The position numbers were made by a program, and so were the translations under genes. Of a DNA stretch of 64,000 nucleotides, positions 17,213 through 26,358 are shown piece by piece; positions within the stretch are counted from its first letter, which is position 1; every line of letters begins with the position of its first letter. Source of the stretch: Phreatobacter aquaticus. GTDB taxonomy: Bacteria; Pseudomonadota; Alphaproteobacteria; Rhizobiales; Phreatobacteraceae. The stretch covers positions 124,001 through 188,000 of the forward strand of contig NZ_CP039865.1 in assembly GCF_005160265.1 (NCBI RefSeq). The letters are read 5' to 3'. Under the pieces are notes generated by a model. That model saw only the letters and a list, made by a program, of their open reading frames with translations, did not search any database and had not been told where the DNA came from.

Positions 17213-18127
17213 ATGCCGAACACCCCGACCGCCGCCCTGCCCACCCATGGCCGCTACGCCTATTCGCCCATTCGCGGCCGGCCCACCTACGACTGGCCGG
17301 ACGGCAAGCGGCTAGCCGTCTATCTCGGCGTCAATCTGGAGCATTTCGCCTTCGGGACCGGGCTTGGCGCCGAACTGGCCCCCGGCGGTCCGCAGCCGGA
17401 CATCCTCAATTTCGCCTGGCGCGACTATGGCAACCGGGTCGGCATCTGGCGGATGATGGACCTGTTCGACCAGCTGGGCTTTCCAGCCTCGGTGCTGGTC
17501 AATTCCTCCATCTACGACTATTGCCCCGAGGTGATGGACGCGGTGCGCGCGCGCGGCGACGAGGTGCTGGGCCATGGTCGCACCAATTCGGAGCGGCAGG
17601 GCACGCTCGCCGAAGCCGAGGAACGCGAGTTGATCGCCCAATCGACGGCGGCAATCGTGAAGGCAGAAGGCAAACAGCCCAGGGGCTGGCTCGGGCCCTG
17701 GATATCGGAGAGCACGGTGACGCCCGACTTGCTGAAGGAAGCGGGCTATACCTATCTTCTCGACTGGTGCCAGGACGACCAGCCGATCTGGTTCAAGACG
17801 CGCGATGGTGAGCGGATCCTCTCGCTGCCCTATCCGCAGGAGCTGAACGACATTCCCTCGATCGTCGGGCGCAAGGATTCAGCCAGCCAGTTCGCCGACA
17901 TGATCGTCGACCAGTTCGACGAGATGCTGGAGCAGTCGGCCGCGGGGCCGCTGGTGATGGGGATCGCGCTCCATCCCTATCTCGTCGGCCAGCCCTACCG
18001 CCTGCGGCAGTTGCGCCGCGCGCTCGCCCACATCGCCGCTCACCGCGACGCCATCTGGATCACAACGGCCGGCGCCATCGCCGAGCATGTGGCGGCCCTG
18101 CCGGAAGGGATCGTGCCGGGAAGTTGA
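17213..18127 (+). CDS. polysaccharide deacetylase (NodB-fold, PuuE-like)
   Basis: 304 residues from the ATG at 17213. The NodB homology fold is recognisable by LAVYLGVNLEHFAF, RVGIWRMMDLFDQLGFPASVLVNSSIYDYCPEV, DEVLGHGRTNSERQG, GWLGPWISES and the late HPYLVGQPYRLRQL. This arrangement matches the subgroup around allantoinase PuuE and other amide hydrolases acting on small molecules rather than chitin-type deacetylases. No signal peptide is visible, in line with a cytoplasmic hydrolase. Purine-catabolism genes are absent nearby, so allantoinase activity is not supported by context. No strong ribosome site marks the start; an upstream GTG/ATG choice is possible. Confidence 0.8.
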   Translation: MPNTPTAALPTHGRYAYSPIRGRPTYDWPDGKRLAVYLGVNLEHFAFGTGLGAELAPGGPQPDILNFAWRDYGNRVGIWRMMDLFDQLGFPASVLVNSSIYDYCPEVMDAVRARGDEVLGHGRTNSERQGTLAEAEERELIAQSTAAIVKAEGKQPRGWLGPWISESTVTPDLLKEAGYTYLLDWCQDDQPIWFKTRDGERILSLPYPQELNDIPSIVGRKDSASQFADMIVDQFDEMLEQSAAGPLVMGIALHPYLVGQPYRLRQLRRALAHIAAHRDAIWITTAGAIAEHVAALPEGIVPGS

Positions 18128-18204
18128 GGCTTATCGCGGCAAGTTTCGCCAACAGCGTGACAGACTGACAAGAATGCGTGTCCGGACGCGCCGGAAGCGC
18201 GCAC

Positions 18205-18342
18205 TCACCTCTCCCCGCGTGCGGCGAGAGGTCGACCGAGGCAAAGCCGAGGGAGGGTTAGGGGCAAGGTGCCGATGGATCGAGGCCCCTCACCCGTCGT
18301 CGTCACGGACGCCGACCTCTCCGCGCAGGCGGGGAGAGGTGA
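18205..18342. repeat. REP-like imperfect palindrome of about 138 bases
   Basis: The left half (18205-18264) and the reverse complement of the right half (about 18284-18342) both begin TCACCTCTCCCCGC and both continue with GAGAGGTCG and later a GGGTNAGGGG block, so the element can fold into a long cruciform or RNA hairpin. Composition and motif (CTCTCCCC...GGGGAGAG with CCCTCACCC) match the intergenic palindromes scattered through rhizobial genomes. It sits between convergent genes, the usual place for such elements. Only one copy is in the window. Confidence 0.75.
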
Positions 18343-18378
18343 ACGAAGACCATTCCGCTGACGTGGAACCGCGATTCC

Positions 18379-19410
18379 TCAGCTCATCTTGTAGCTGAGC
18401 TCGCGCTCGGCCCGCGCCGGCAGGAACGACCGGTTGAAGATCTCCGACGGCGCCGGCGTGCGGGTCAGCTCGTAACCGGTCACCACCATGCCGATGGAGC
18501 GGGCAAGACGGGCGTCCTTCACGTCGCCCGAGCCGATCTCCTTCAGCTCCGGCGAGACGATCAGCTTGTCGAAGGCATATTGCAGGCGGCGCTTCTCGAC
18601 CGGCACGTTGACCAGGCCGTCATATTTCGCGACCGAGGCCATCGCCATGGTCTGGTCGGCGGCGACATCGAGGCTCGCCTTGTTCACCGCCTTGACCAGG
18701 CCGGCAACGGCTGCCGGATTGTCGCGGATCATCTTCTGCGACACCATCATGCCGTTCGAGTAGAGATCGAGGCCGTGATCGCCGAACGACAGCCAGACGA
18801 AGTCCTTGTCGGGATCCTGGCGGTTCAGCACGAGGTTGAAATAGCTGGTGATATTGAACACCAGGGCCGCATCGATCTGGCCCTGGATCAGCATGGGCTC
18901 CTGCAGGTTCGGCGCCATGCTGGTGAGCTTCAGCTTGGCCATGTCCAGATTGTTGATCTTGGCGAAGACTGGCAGGAGACGCGTGGTCGGCGTGCCCGGC
19001 GCGCCGCCGAGCGTCCGGCCCTCCAGATCCTTGATGGTCTTGATACCGCTCGAGGCCTTCGCGACGATGGCGAAGGGCGGCTGGTTCCACATCTGGTAGA
19101 CCATGGCCGGCGTGTCGGCAGGCCGGGTCGCTGCGTTCTGGATGATCGCATTGATGTCGCCGAAGCCTGCATCATAGGCACCGCCCATGATGCGCGTGAC
19201 GGTTGCGCCCGAGCCTTCGCCCTGGTCGATCGTGACATCCAGGCCCGCCTCGCGGAAATAGCCCTTGTCATTGGCGACGAAGAACGGCGCGTCCGAGCCC
19301 TGCGTCTTCCACCCGAGGGTGAATTTGACGGCCGTGCGGCTCTGGGCGTGCACGGCGGGGGCAAAAAGCGTCATTCCGAGAGCGGCAGTGACGGCGCGGC
19401 GCGAGATCAT
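18379..19410 (-). CDS. ABC transporter substrate-binding protein, NMT1/SsuA family
   Basis: Periplasmic binding protein of 343 residues. The signal region ISRRAVTAALGMTLFAPAVHAQ has paired arginines. The mature protein shows the NMT1/THI5-like fold used for nitrate, taurine, aliphatic sulfonates and pyrimidine precursors: FTLGWKTQGSDAPFFVANDKGYFREAGLDV, GAYDAGFGDINAII and LEGRTLGGAPGTPTTRLLP. Ligand cannot be deduced. The start at 19410 is chosen for AAGGAG eight bases upstream. No permease or ATPase gene is adjacent, so this is an orphan component or serves transporters encoded elsewhere. Confidence 0.87.
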   Translation of the reverse strand: MISRRAVTAALGMTLFAPAVHAQSRTAVKFTLGWKTQGSDAPFFVANDKGYFREAGLDVTIDQGEGSGATVTRIMGGAYDAGFGDINAIIQNAATRPADTPAMVYQMWNQPPFAIVAKASSGIKTIKDLEGRTLGGAPGTPTTRLLPVFAKINNLDMAKLKLTSMAPNLQEPMLIQGQIDAALVFNITSYFNLVLNRQDPDKDFVWLSFGDHGLDLYSNGMMVSQKMIRDNPAAVAGLVKAVNKASLDVAADQTMAMASVAKYDGLVNVPVEKRRLQYAFDKLIVSPELKEIGSGDVKDARLARSIGMVVTGYELTRTPAPSEIFNRSFLPARAERELSYKMS

Positions 19411-19498
19411 GGCATGGGCTCCTTCTGGGGGCACACCGTCGGAGCGGCTGCCTGAGACGAAGGAGAGGAAGGCAAGAACTCTGCCAGCGCGGCCGCGA

Positions 19499-20299
19499 TC
19501 AGGTAGCGACGGGGTGGACGACCAACCGGCGATAGAGATGCCAGGTCGCATGGCCCCAGAGCGGCAGGACGAACAAGAGGCCGGCAAAGGCCGGCAACAT
19601 GGCGACGAAGATCACGACCGCCGTCACCAGTCCCCATCCGAGCATGACCTCAGGGCTCTCGCGCACCACCCTGAGGCTGGTGATCATCGCTGTGATCCAG
19701 TCGACATCGCGGTCGAGCAGCAACGGGAAGGACACGAGCGTGATCGAGAACGTGACCAGTGCCAGGATCGCGCCGACGCAGGTGCCGATGCCGAGAAAGA
19801 TCAGCCCGTCCGCAGTGGTGAAGAGCTGCTGGACGAACAGCAGCGGATCGAGGCTCGCAAAGCCGAAGAACAGGGCATAGAGCAGCCGCACCTGATACAT
19901 CCAGATCAGGAAGATGAAGAGCGTGACGAACGCCATCCAGGACAGCTCGCGCCCACCCTGCCGCCAGACCGCCTGCAGCACGAGAGGCCAGGTGAGCGGC
20001 TCGCCCGTCTCGCGCCGCCGACTGACCTCATAGAGCCCGACCGCGACGAAGGGGCCGATCAACGCAAAGCCTGCCGCGAGCGGAAACACCGCCCAGACAT
20101 AGCCGAAATAGCCCGGCAGGGTCAGCAGCATCAGCCCGCCGAGCCAGTAGATCGCGCCGAAAAACAAGCCGAAGACCGGCGCGGCCATGAAATCGCGCAT
20201 GCCCGCTTCGAAGGCAGCCCTGATATCGGCAACCGACGCCGCGCGCACAGCGGGTTCAAGGGTGCGCACGCCCCCGGCAGGCAGGTCTGGATGGGTCAT
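19499..20299 (-). CDS. DUF2189 integral membrane protein
   Basis: 266 residues with about six transmembrane helices (GLFFGAIYWLGGLMLL, FPLAAGFALIGPFVAVGLY, FVTLFIFLIWMYQVRLLYALFF, LIFLGIGTCVGAILALVTFSI, GLVTAVVIFVAMLPAFAGLLFVL). The conserved order ADIRAAFEAGMRDF, AGFALIGPFVAVGLYEVSRR and DRDVDWITAMITSLRVV marks DUF2189, a family often encoded near cytochrome oxidases in alphaproteobacteria. No oxidase gene is seen here and function is unknown. It is preceded and followed by genes on the same strand, but gaps of about 90-120 bases suggest separate transcription. Confidence 0.85.
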   Translation of the reverse strand: MTHPDLPAGGVRTLEPAVRAASVADIRAAFEAGMRDFMAAPVFGLFFGAIYWLGGLMLLTLPGYFGYVWAVFPLAAGFALIGPFVAVGLYEVSRRRETGEPLTWPLVLQAVWRQGGRELSWMAFVTLFIFLIWMYQVRLLYALFFGFASLDPLLFVQQLFTTADGLIFLGIGTCVGAILALVTFSITLVSFPLLLDRDVDWITAMITSLRVVRESPEVMLGWGLVTAVVIFVAMLPAFAGLLFVLPLWGHATWHLYRRLVVHPVAT

Positions 20300-20415
20300 G
20301 GTGGCGCTTCCCCGCGGCTGTGATCGTCGCCGCCCGCGTCGAGGCGGTGCGGCGTTCGGGGGTGCCGTCAGGATGGCCTAACCGACGGCGGCGTCAAGCC
20401 GGTCGGAGGACCGCC

Positions 20416-21399
20416 TCAGCGCATCGGCCAGGTGCCGACAGCCGCCAGCGCAGTCTTGGCTTCGGCATATTCGCGCTTGAGCCGCGCCACCAGTTCACCC
20501 GCGCCAACCACTTCATGGATTGCGCCGATGCCCTGGCCCGAGCCCCAGACGTCGCGCCAGGCCTTGGCCTTGGACGTGCCGCCCGAGCCGAAGCTCATGG
20601 TCGAGGGATCGCTCTCGGGGAGGTTGTCGGGATCAAGCCCGGCGCTGACGATGGACGAGCGCAGGTAATTGCCATGCACGCCGGTGAACAGGCTGGAATA
20701 GACGATGTCGCCGGCCGTGCTGTCGACGATCGCCTGCTTGTAGGCTTCGGCGGCATTGGCCTCCTTCGTCGCGATGAAGGCAGAACCGATATAGGCGACA
20801 TCGGCGCCCATCGCCTGTGCCGCGAGAATGGCGCGGCCCGTGGCGATGGAGCCCGACAGCGCCAGCGGCCCGTTGAAGAACGACCGGATCTCCTGGATCA
20901 ACGCGATCGGCGACAGCGTGCCGGCATGGCCGCCAGCACCGGCGGCAACGGCGATCAGGCCGTCGGCACCCTTTTCCAGGGCCTTCTTGGCATGATTGAT
21001 GTTGATGACATCGTGCAGCACGATGCCGCCATAGGAATGGATCGCCTCGTTGAGCTCAGGCCGCGCGCCGAGTGAGGTGATCACCACCGGCACCTTGTAT
21101 TTCACGCACATCTCGACGTCGTGCATGAGCCGGTCGTTCGATTTGTGGACGATCTGGTTGACGGCAAAGGGCGCCGAAAGTGCGCCGGGATTGGCCGCAT
21201 CGTGGGCACCGAGTTCGTCGATGATGCGCTTCAACCAATCCTCAAGGACCGGACCCGGACGGGCATTCAGCGCGGGAAACGATCCGACGATACCGGCCTT
21301 GCACTGCGCGATCACGAGGTCCGGATTGGAGACGATGAACAGCGGCGAAGCGATGGCCGGCAATTGAAGGCGGCTGGAAAGCGAGGCGGGGAGCGTCAT
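20416..21399 (-). CDS. nitronate monooxygenase (FMN-dependent)
   Basis: 327 residues of the NAD(P)H-dependent flavin oxidoreductase / 2-nitropropane dioxygenase family, which oxidises propionate-3-nitronate and related nitronates. TIM-barrel landmarks are LPAIASPLFIVSNPDLVIAQ at the N-terminus, PFAVNQIVH, GADGLIAVAAGAGGHAG (phosphate binding with the catalytic-region His), LSGSIATGRAILAAQAMGADVAYIGSAFIAT and the C-terminal GSGQGIGAIHEV. The ATG at 21399 is preferred over an upstream start that adds a basic stretch with no family similarity. The gene stands alone. Confidence 0.9.
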   Translation of the reverse strand: MTLPASLSSRLQLPAIASPLFIVSNPDLVIAQCKAGIVGSFPALNARPGPVLEDWLKRIIDELGAHDAANPGALSAPFAVNQIVHKSNDRLMHDVEMCVKYKVPVVITSLGARPELNEAIHSYGGIVLHDVININHAKKALEKGADGLIAVAAGAGGHAGTLSPIALIQEIRSFFNGPLALSGSIATGRAILAAQAMGADVAYIGSAFIATKEANAAEAYKQAIVDSTAGDIVYSSLFTGVHGNYLRSSIVSAGLDPDNLPESDPSTMSFGSGGTSKAKAWRDVWGSGQGIGAIHEVVGAGELVARLKREYAEAKTALAAVGTWPMR

Positions 21400-21498
21400 G
21401 GCTGTTTCTGCGTTCCGTGCGGGGTGACGTGTAGGAGCACGACGCATCAAAGCCGATCGCATGGTGCGGCGGAAGCCCCGCCTGTCGGCGGATGGGGC

Positions 21499-23085
21499 TC
21501 AAAGGTCGAGCGTCAGCTGATCGCGCGTCTTGGCAACGGCCGGCTGGGACGCGCCGAGCGTGTCAATAAAGGCGTGGGCCTCGTCGAGGATCTGCTGACG
21601 CCTCGCCGGATCCATGGCCTCAAGCGTGCGATAGGGCATGGCCATGCGCGGGTTGCCGCGCAGCCGCCCGGCATTCTCCGCGAGGAAATTCCAGTAGAGC
21701 AGATTGAACGGGCAGGCCCCCTTGCCGACCTTTATCTTCGGATCATAGGCGCAAGCCCCGCAATAATCGGACATCCGGTCGATATAGGCACCCGACGCCG
21801 CATAGGGCTTGGAGGCCAGCAGCCCGTCATCGGCAAACATCACCATGCCATGGACATTGGGCAGTTCCACCCAGTCGAAGGCATCGATGTAGACGGCGAG
21901 ATACCAGGCCTCGATCTCGGCCGGGCGGATGCCGGCGAGCAGCGCGAAGTTGCCCGTCACCATCAGCCGCTGGATATGATGGGCATAGGCGTGGCGCCTG
22001 GTATCCCCGACCACCTCGGCGATGCAGGCGAGATCGGTCTCCCCCGACCAGTAGAACCAGGGCAGCGGCCGCGTCGCGTCCAGCGCATTGGTCTCGGCAT
22101 AGGCCGGCATCTCGCGCCAGTAGATGCCACGCACATATTCGCGCCATCCGAGAACCTGGCGGATGAACCCTTCGGCCGCGTTGAGCGGGACCTTGCCGCG
22201 CCGATAGGCCGTCTCGGCGGCAAGGCAGACCTCGCGTGGGGTGAGCAAACCGACATTGAGATAGGGAGAGATCAGCCCGTGATAGAGGAAGGGCTCGCCC
22301 CGCTTCATGGCGTCCTGCACGTCGCCGAACGAGGGCAGCCCATCAGCGATGAAATGGTCGAGCGCGCGCAATGCATCGACCCGGGTCACCGCCCAGCCGA
22401 ACGGCGCGAGATCGCCGAAATTATCGGGAAACCGTTGCCGAATGAGCTCCATCACCTCGGCGGTGATCGCATCGGGTGCGAAGCGCTGCCGGGGCGGCAG
22501 CACCCTGTCCTTCGACAAGGTCTTCCGATTGTCGGCATCATAGTTCCACTGGCCGCCCTCGGGCTTGTCACCCTGCATCAGAAGGCCAGTCTCGCGCCGC
22601 ATCTCGCGGTAGAAGAACTCCATGCGGAAGGCCTTCCGCCCCTCGGCCCAGCGCGCGAACCGGCCGCGCGAGCAGAAGAAGCGATCATCCTCGCGGATGT
22701 CCACCGGCAGGCCTGAAGCGGCGGCCCATGCGTCCATCATGGCCCGCACGCGCCATTCGCCGGGCTCGGTGACCACGATCCGGTCGACCGCGTGGCGTGA
22801 CAGCGCGCGCGTGAGTTCGCCAGTGAAGCTCCCGCTAGTCGACGGATCGTCCAGGCGGACATAGTCGACGGCGATGCCTTCGGACCTCAGCTCTTCGGCA
22901 AAGTGCCGCATGGCCGAGAGGATGAAGACGAGCTTCTGCTTGTGGTGAGGCACATAGCCGGCTTCCTCGGCGACCTCGGCCATGAGCACCACGTCGTGCT
23001 CGCGGTCGAGGCCATCGAGAGCGGCAACATCGCGCGACAGATGATCGCCAAGGATCAGCCGCAGCGCGCCGCGGGACCGCGTCAT
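21499..23085 (-). CDS. FeS cluster-containing photolyase/cryptochrome (PhrB/CryB type)
   Basis: 528 residues. The N-terminal domain (LRLILGDHLS, YVPHHKQKLVFILSAMRHFAEEL) and the C-terminal FAD-binding domain (GWREYVRGIYW, NALDATRPLPWFYWSGETDL, RLMVTGNFALLAGI) match the FeS-BCP family of prokaryotic (6-4) photolyases. Cysteines in CGAC and GACPFN near residues 440-460, with one upstream in DLACIA, correspond to the four ligands of the 4Fe-4S cluster. It would repair UV lesions in blue light using FAD and probably a lumazine antenna. The start lies 2 bases after the stop of the ActR-type regulator, so the two are translationally linked, which ties a DNA-repair enzyme to a redox regulator's transcript. 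Confidence 0.9.
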   Translation of the reverse strand: MTRSRGALRLILGDHLSRDVAALDGLDREHDVVLMAEVAEEAGYVPHHKQKLVFILSAMRHFAEELRSEGIAVDYVRLDDPSTSGSFTGELTRALSRHAVDRIVVTEPGEWRVRAMMDAWAAASGLPVDIREDDRFFCSRGRFARWAEGRKAFRMEFFYREMRRETGLLMQGDKPEGGQWNYDADNRKTLSKDRVLPPRQRFAPDAITAEVMELIRQRFPDNFGDLAPFGWAVTRVDALRALDHFIADGLPSFGDVQDAMKRGEPFLYHGLISPYLNVGLLTPREVCLAAETAYRRGKVPLNAAEGFIRQVLGWREYVRGIYWREMPAYAETNALDATRPLPWFYWSGETDLACIAEVVGDTRRHAYAHHIQRLMVTGNFALLAGIRPAEIEAWYLAVYIDAFDWVELPNVHGMVMFADDGLLASKPYAASGAYIDRMSDYCGACAYDPKIKVGKGACPFNLLYWNFLAENAGRLRGNPRMAMPYRTLEAMDPARRQQILDEAHAFIDTLGASQPAVAKTRDQLTLDL

Positions 23086-23087
23086 GG

Positions 23088-23651
23088 TCACACGCGCACG
23101 TCGCGCGGTGCCCTTTTCGACAGCATGCGCTGCAAGGTGCGGCGGTGCATGTTCAGCCGGCGCGCGGTCTCCGACAGGTTCTGGTCGGAGAGCTCGAACA
23201 CCCGCTGGATGTGCTCCCACTTCACCTGGTCGACCGACATCGGCTTTTCCGGCGGAACGGCCTTCTCGCCCGACTGAAGCAGCGCCGCCTCGATCTCGTC
23301 GACATCGGCAGGCTTCGACAGATAATCGACGGCGCCAGCCTTCACCGCGATCACGGCGGAGGCAATGTTGCCATAGCCGGTCAGAACGATGGCGCGGGCT
23401 TCCGGCCGGATGGACCTGAGCGACCGGACAACCTGAAGGCCGTCGCCATCCTCCAGCCGCAGGTCCACCACGGCGAAGGCCGGCGGATGAGCCTTCACTG
23501 CCTCCGATGCCGCGGCCACGCTTTCGGCGCAGGTCGTGACAAAGCCCCGTTTTTGCATCGCACGCGCCAGACGTTCGCCGAAGGCACGATCGTCATCGAC
23601 GATCAGCAGCGAGGGATCGGGCAGGACGGGCATTGGGGCAGCGTCAGGCAT
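23088..23651 (-). CDS. actR: response regulator of the ActR/RegA/PrrA family
   Basis: 187 residues. Receiver domain with acid pocket LLIVDDDRAF, phospho-acceptor Asp in VVDLRLEDGDG, the Thr of VLTGYGN and Lys of YLSKPAD. A proline-rich linker leads to the Fis-type helix-turn-helix NLSETARRLNMHRRTLQR, nearly invariant in this global redox regulator family. RegA/ActR/PrrA control respiration, nitrogen and carbon fixation, or photosynthesis according to species. The cognate sensor kinase ActS/RegB usually sits next door but is missing here; instead the photolyase gene follows at once. A GTG at 23660 is an alternative start. Divergent from the DUF2256 gene. Confidence 0.9.
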   Translation of the reverse strand: MPDAAPMPVLPDPSLLIVDDDRAFGERLARAMQKRGFVTTCAESVAAASEAVKAHPPAFAVVDLRLEDGDGLQVVRSLRSIRPEARAIVLTGYGNIASAVIAVKAGAVDYLSKPADVDEIEAALLQSGEKAVPPEKPMSVDQVKWEHIQRVFELSDQNLSETARRLNMHRRTLQRMLSKRAPRDVRV

Positions 23652-23808
23652 CGTGGCCACGGGGTTCTCGGGATGGATTGACGTCCGAGATACGTAGCCA
23701 GGGTTGCAGTTGGATCAATTGCCGCACTGCACGCGTCCGAGCCGCCCATCCGGTCGGACAGACCGGACGTATCCAACCTGCACCGAAACCGAGGATCCGC
23801 CCGAATCC

Positions 23809-23973
23809 ATGCGCAGGAAAGCCGACCTCCCGACCAAGATCTGCGCGACCTGCGGGCGGCCCTTCGCATGGCGCAAGAAGTGGGCGCGTGCCTGGGACGA
23901 GGTGCGCTATTGCTCTGACCGTTGCCGGGCCGAACGCAGCACGCCGCGACAGCCGCCCGATCGTCAGCCGTAG
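23809..23973 (+). CDS. DUF2256 zinc-ribbon microprotein
   Basis: 54 residues. The motif [16 protein letters not shown], followed by [11 protein letters not shown], is the DUF2256 signature, with four cysteines arranged CxxC...CxxxC for a zinc ribbon. Length and the conserved start [10 protein letters not shown] fit the family, so the ATG at 23809 is chosen although the frame is open further upstream. DUF2256 genes are recurrently found beside cryptochrome/photolyase genes, as here across a divergent promoter. Function is unknown. Its last 10 bases overlap the 3' end of flbD on the opposite strand, so the two transcripts are antisense at their tips. Confidence 0.85.
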   Translation: MRRKADLPTKICATCGRPFAWRKKWARAWDEVRYCSDRCRAERSTPRQPPDRQP

Positions 23974-25343
23974 CGCTGCTCGTAGCGCGCTTCGCCCTGC
24001 GGCGGCGGCGGAATGGCCAGGCCCTCATCGGCATATTGGTTCAGCTTGTTGCGCAGCGTGCGGATCGAGATGCCGAGAATATTCGCGGCATGGGTCCGGT
24101 TGCCGAGCGTATGGCCGAGCGTGTCGAGGATCAGGTCGCGCTCGACATCGGCAACTGTGCGGCCGACCAGGCTGCGGGTCATCGCCTCAGCGATGTCGGC
24201 GGCCTGCGCAGCAACGGCATCGGAACCGCGGCGCTCGTCGAGACGGCCGCCATCGGGGGTGCGGATCGCGTCGACGCCGATCTCCGGGCCAGAGGACAGC
24301 AGGACCGCGCGATGGATCGTGTTCTCCAGCTCGCGGACATTGCCCGGCCAGCGCGCGACGGTCAGCTGGCGGCGCGCATCGGCCGACAGCTGGCGCGGCG
24401 CCATGCCGTTCGCCTCGGAATATTTGCGGGCGAAATGGGCGGCGAGCTCCAGCACATCGGCGGGCCGGTCGCGCAGCGGCGGCAGCTTGAGGTTCACGAC
24501 GTTCAGCCGGTAGAGCAGATCCTCGCGGAACGTGCCCTTGCGCACCTCTTCCGCCAGCGTGCGGTTGGAGGTCGCGAGAATGCGGATGTCCACCGGCACA
24601 GGCCGGGTACCGCCGACACGGTCGATGATCCGCTCCTGGATGGCGCGCAACAGCTTCGACTGCAGGCGGATATCCATCTCCGAGATTTCGTCGAGCAGCA
24701 GCGTTCCGCCGTTGGCTTCCTCGAACTTGCCGATGCGCCGCGCCACCGCGCCGGTGAAGGCGCCCTTCTCATGGCCGAACAGTTCGCTCTCCAGCAGGTT
24801 GTCGGGGATCGCCGCGCAATTGACCGCGATGAACGGCTGGTTGGCGCGGTTCGACTTGCCGTGGAGGTAGCGCGCGAGCACTTCCTTGCCGGTGCCGCTT
24901 TCACCAGTGATCAGGATCGACGCATCGGAGGGCGCGACCTGGTTCGCCAACTGGACGACGCGGGCCATCGCCTCGTCGCGATAGATCATCTGCTTGGCGT
25001 CATTGGCGACCGCCGCCAGCACGGCTGCGATCAGCTCCGGATCCGGCGGCAGCGGGATATATTCCTTGGCGCCGGCATGGATGGCGGCGACCGCCGCCCG
25101 GGCATCATTGGAGGTGCCGCAGGCCACCACCGGCACGGCGATCATCTCGTCGGCGAAGGCTTTGACCAGCCCGCGCACGTCGATCGCGACATCCACCATC
25201 ACGAGATCGGCGCCCTTGGCCCGCATGACCCTGAGCGCGGTCTCGATGTCTTCCGCGTTGGTGACGGCAGCCCCCTTGTCGACCGCCATCTTGGTGGCGA
25301 TCGAGAGCTGGCCCTTGAGTGTTCCGACGATCAGGAGGCGCAT
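23964..25343 (-). CDS. flbD: sigma-54-dependent flagellar regulator FlbD
   Basis: 459 residues. A degenerate receiver domain (residues 1-115, lacking the usual double acidic pocket) precedes the AAA+ domain: Walker A GESGTGKE, the sigma-54 contact loop GAFTGA and Walker [11 protein letters not shown], plus an R-finger region. A Fis-type helix-turn-helix closes the protein ([19 protein letters not shown]). Together with its place as last gene after fliF-fliG-fliH-fliN this identifies FlbD, which in Caulobacter activates class III and IV flagellar promoters with sigma-54 and represses fliF. The gap to fliN is 13 bases. The 3' end overlaps DUF2256 on the other strand. Confidence 0.93.
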   Translation of the reverse strand: MRLLIVGTLKGQLSIATKMAVDKGAAVTNAEDIETALRVMRAKGADLVMVDVAIDVRGLVKAFADEMIAVPVVACGTSNDARAAVAAIHAGAKEYIPLPPDPELIAAVLAAVANDAKQMIYRDEAMARVVQLANQVAPSDASILITGESGTGKEVLARYLHGKSNRANQPFIAVNCAAIPDNLLESELFGHEKGAFTGAVARRIGKFEEANGGTLLLDEISEMDIRLQSKLLRAIQERIIDRVGGTRPVPVDIRILATSNRTLAEEVRKGTFREDLLYRLNVVNLKLPPLRDRPADVLELAAHFARKYSEANGMAPRQLSADARRQLTVARWPGNVRELENTIHRAVLLSSGPEIGVDAIRTPDGGRLDERRGSDAVAAQAADIAEAMTRSLVGRTVADVERDLILDTLGHTLGNRTHAANILGISIRTLRNKLNQYADEGLAIPPPPQGEARYEQRYG

Positions 25344-25356
25344 CGCGTTGAATCCT

Positions 25357-25713
25357 TCAGCGCTCGGTCTTGATGATTTCAGTCATGGTCACGCCAAGCT
25401 TGTCCTCGACGAGGACCACTTCGCCGCGGGCGACAAGGCGATCGTTGACATAGATGTCGATGGCCTCGCCGACCTTCCGGTCGAGTTCCAGCACGGCGCC
25501 TGGTCCAAGCTTCAGAAGATCGCCCACATCCATGCGCGAACGGCCAAGCACCGCCGAGACATGAACGGGCACGTCGAACACGGCCTCGAGTGTCGCGGCA
25601 TTCTTCGCCTCGTCATCGGGCATCAATGTCGCCAGCGAGCCATCGGCTTCCGCGATATCGATGCCTTCGGCGTCAAGGTCGGGCAGCGGCATTCCGTTTT
25701 CGGGAGTCGTCAT
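25357..25713 (-). CDS. fliN: flagellar motor switch protein FliN
   Basis: 118 residues, with the SpoA/surface-presentation domain at residues 40-115: [47 protein letters not shown] and ending [11 protein letters not shown] (quoted in pieces of the standard fold). It forms the lower C-ring that binds FliH-FliI and, with FliM and FliG, sets the direction or stop of rotation. The start codon overlaps the stop of fliH by 4 bases. fliM is not in this window, so the C-ring genes are split between loci, as in several alphaproteobacteria. Confidence 0.93.
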   Translation of the reverse strand: MTTPENGMPLPDLDAEGIDIAEADGSLATLMPDDEAKNAATLEAVFDVPVHVSAVLGRSRMDVGDLLKLGPGAVLELDRKVGEAIDIYVNDRLVARGEVVLVEDKLGVTMTEIIKTER

Positions 25714-26351
25714 GGCGTGCCCTCGGCGCTGTCGGTCCGCCCGGGAGCGAGATAGCGCTCGGTGGCCTCAGCGATGCGTAGTGAAATCTCTTCGCGATCC
25801 AGCACGATGCCGCCGGTCGACCACTCGATCCGGCAGTCGCCGAGACCGATCACCGGCTCGGCGAGAATGACAAGCCGCCCCTCGAACCCGCGCTCATGGG
25901 CAAGCCTTGTCAGCTCGGTGCGGGCGTCTTCGAGAAGGTCGTCGTGGACCCGCACAACCAGATGCGGCACGCCGCGCAGATTGGCGAAGCAATCGCCAAC
26001 AAGCTGGCGGACCTCCGCCATCGGCTCGCGGGCGATCAGGCCTGTCGTCAGCTTGGAGGCGACGGCCACCGCGATGTCGACCACCTCGGTCTCCAGCCGG
26101 CTCTCCAGCGCATGGAGGGCGGCGGCGGCATCGTTCATCCGGGCGCCCACCATCTTGAGGGCTTCGGCGCGCTGACGGGCAATCGCGGCATTGGCCTCGG
26201 CATCGCCGGCCGCGAAGCCGGCGGCATAGCCCTCCTGGCGCGCCAGCGCGAGAAGCGCGTGGTGCTCGTTGAGCGTCACCTTGGGTTCGGCCGCCTTCTT
26301 CGCCTCGGCGGCGAATTCGGTGTCGAACATGAATTTGACCGGCCTTGCCAT
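25710..26351 (-). CDS. fliH: flagellar export regulator FliH (FlbE)
   Basis: 213 residues. Position between fliG and fliN in a Caulobacter-like operon, an N-terminal MARPVKFMFDTEF box and an Ala-rich helix with small-residue repeats (GYAAGFAAGDAEA) identify FliH, the partner that holds the FliI ATPase to the C-ring. The C-terminal part (LVVRVHDDLLEDARTEL, GLGDCRIEWSTGGIVLDREE) matches the FliH/SctL/V-ATPase E-like domain. The ATG at 26351 has GAGGG five bases upstream and lies 7 bases after fliG. In Caulobacter the same position is occupied by flbE. Confidence 0.88.
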   Translation of the reverse strand: MARPVKFMFDTEFAAEAKKAAEPKVTLNEHHALLALARQEGYAAGFAAGDAEANAAIARQRAEALKMVGARMNDAAAALHALESRLETEVVDIAVAVASKLTTGLIAREPMAEVRQLVGDCFANLRGVPHLVVRVHDDLLEDARTELTRLAHERGFEGRLVILAEPVIGLGDCRIEWSTGGIVLDREEISLRIAEATERYLAPGRTDSAEGTP

Positions 26352-26358
26352 TGTGCCC

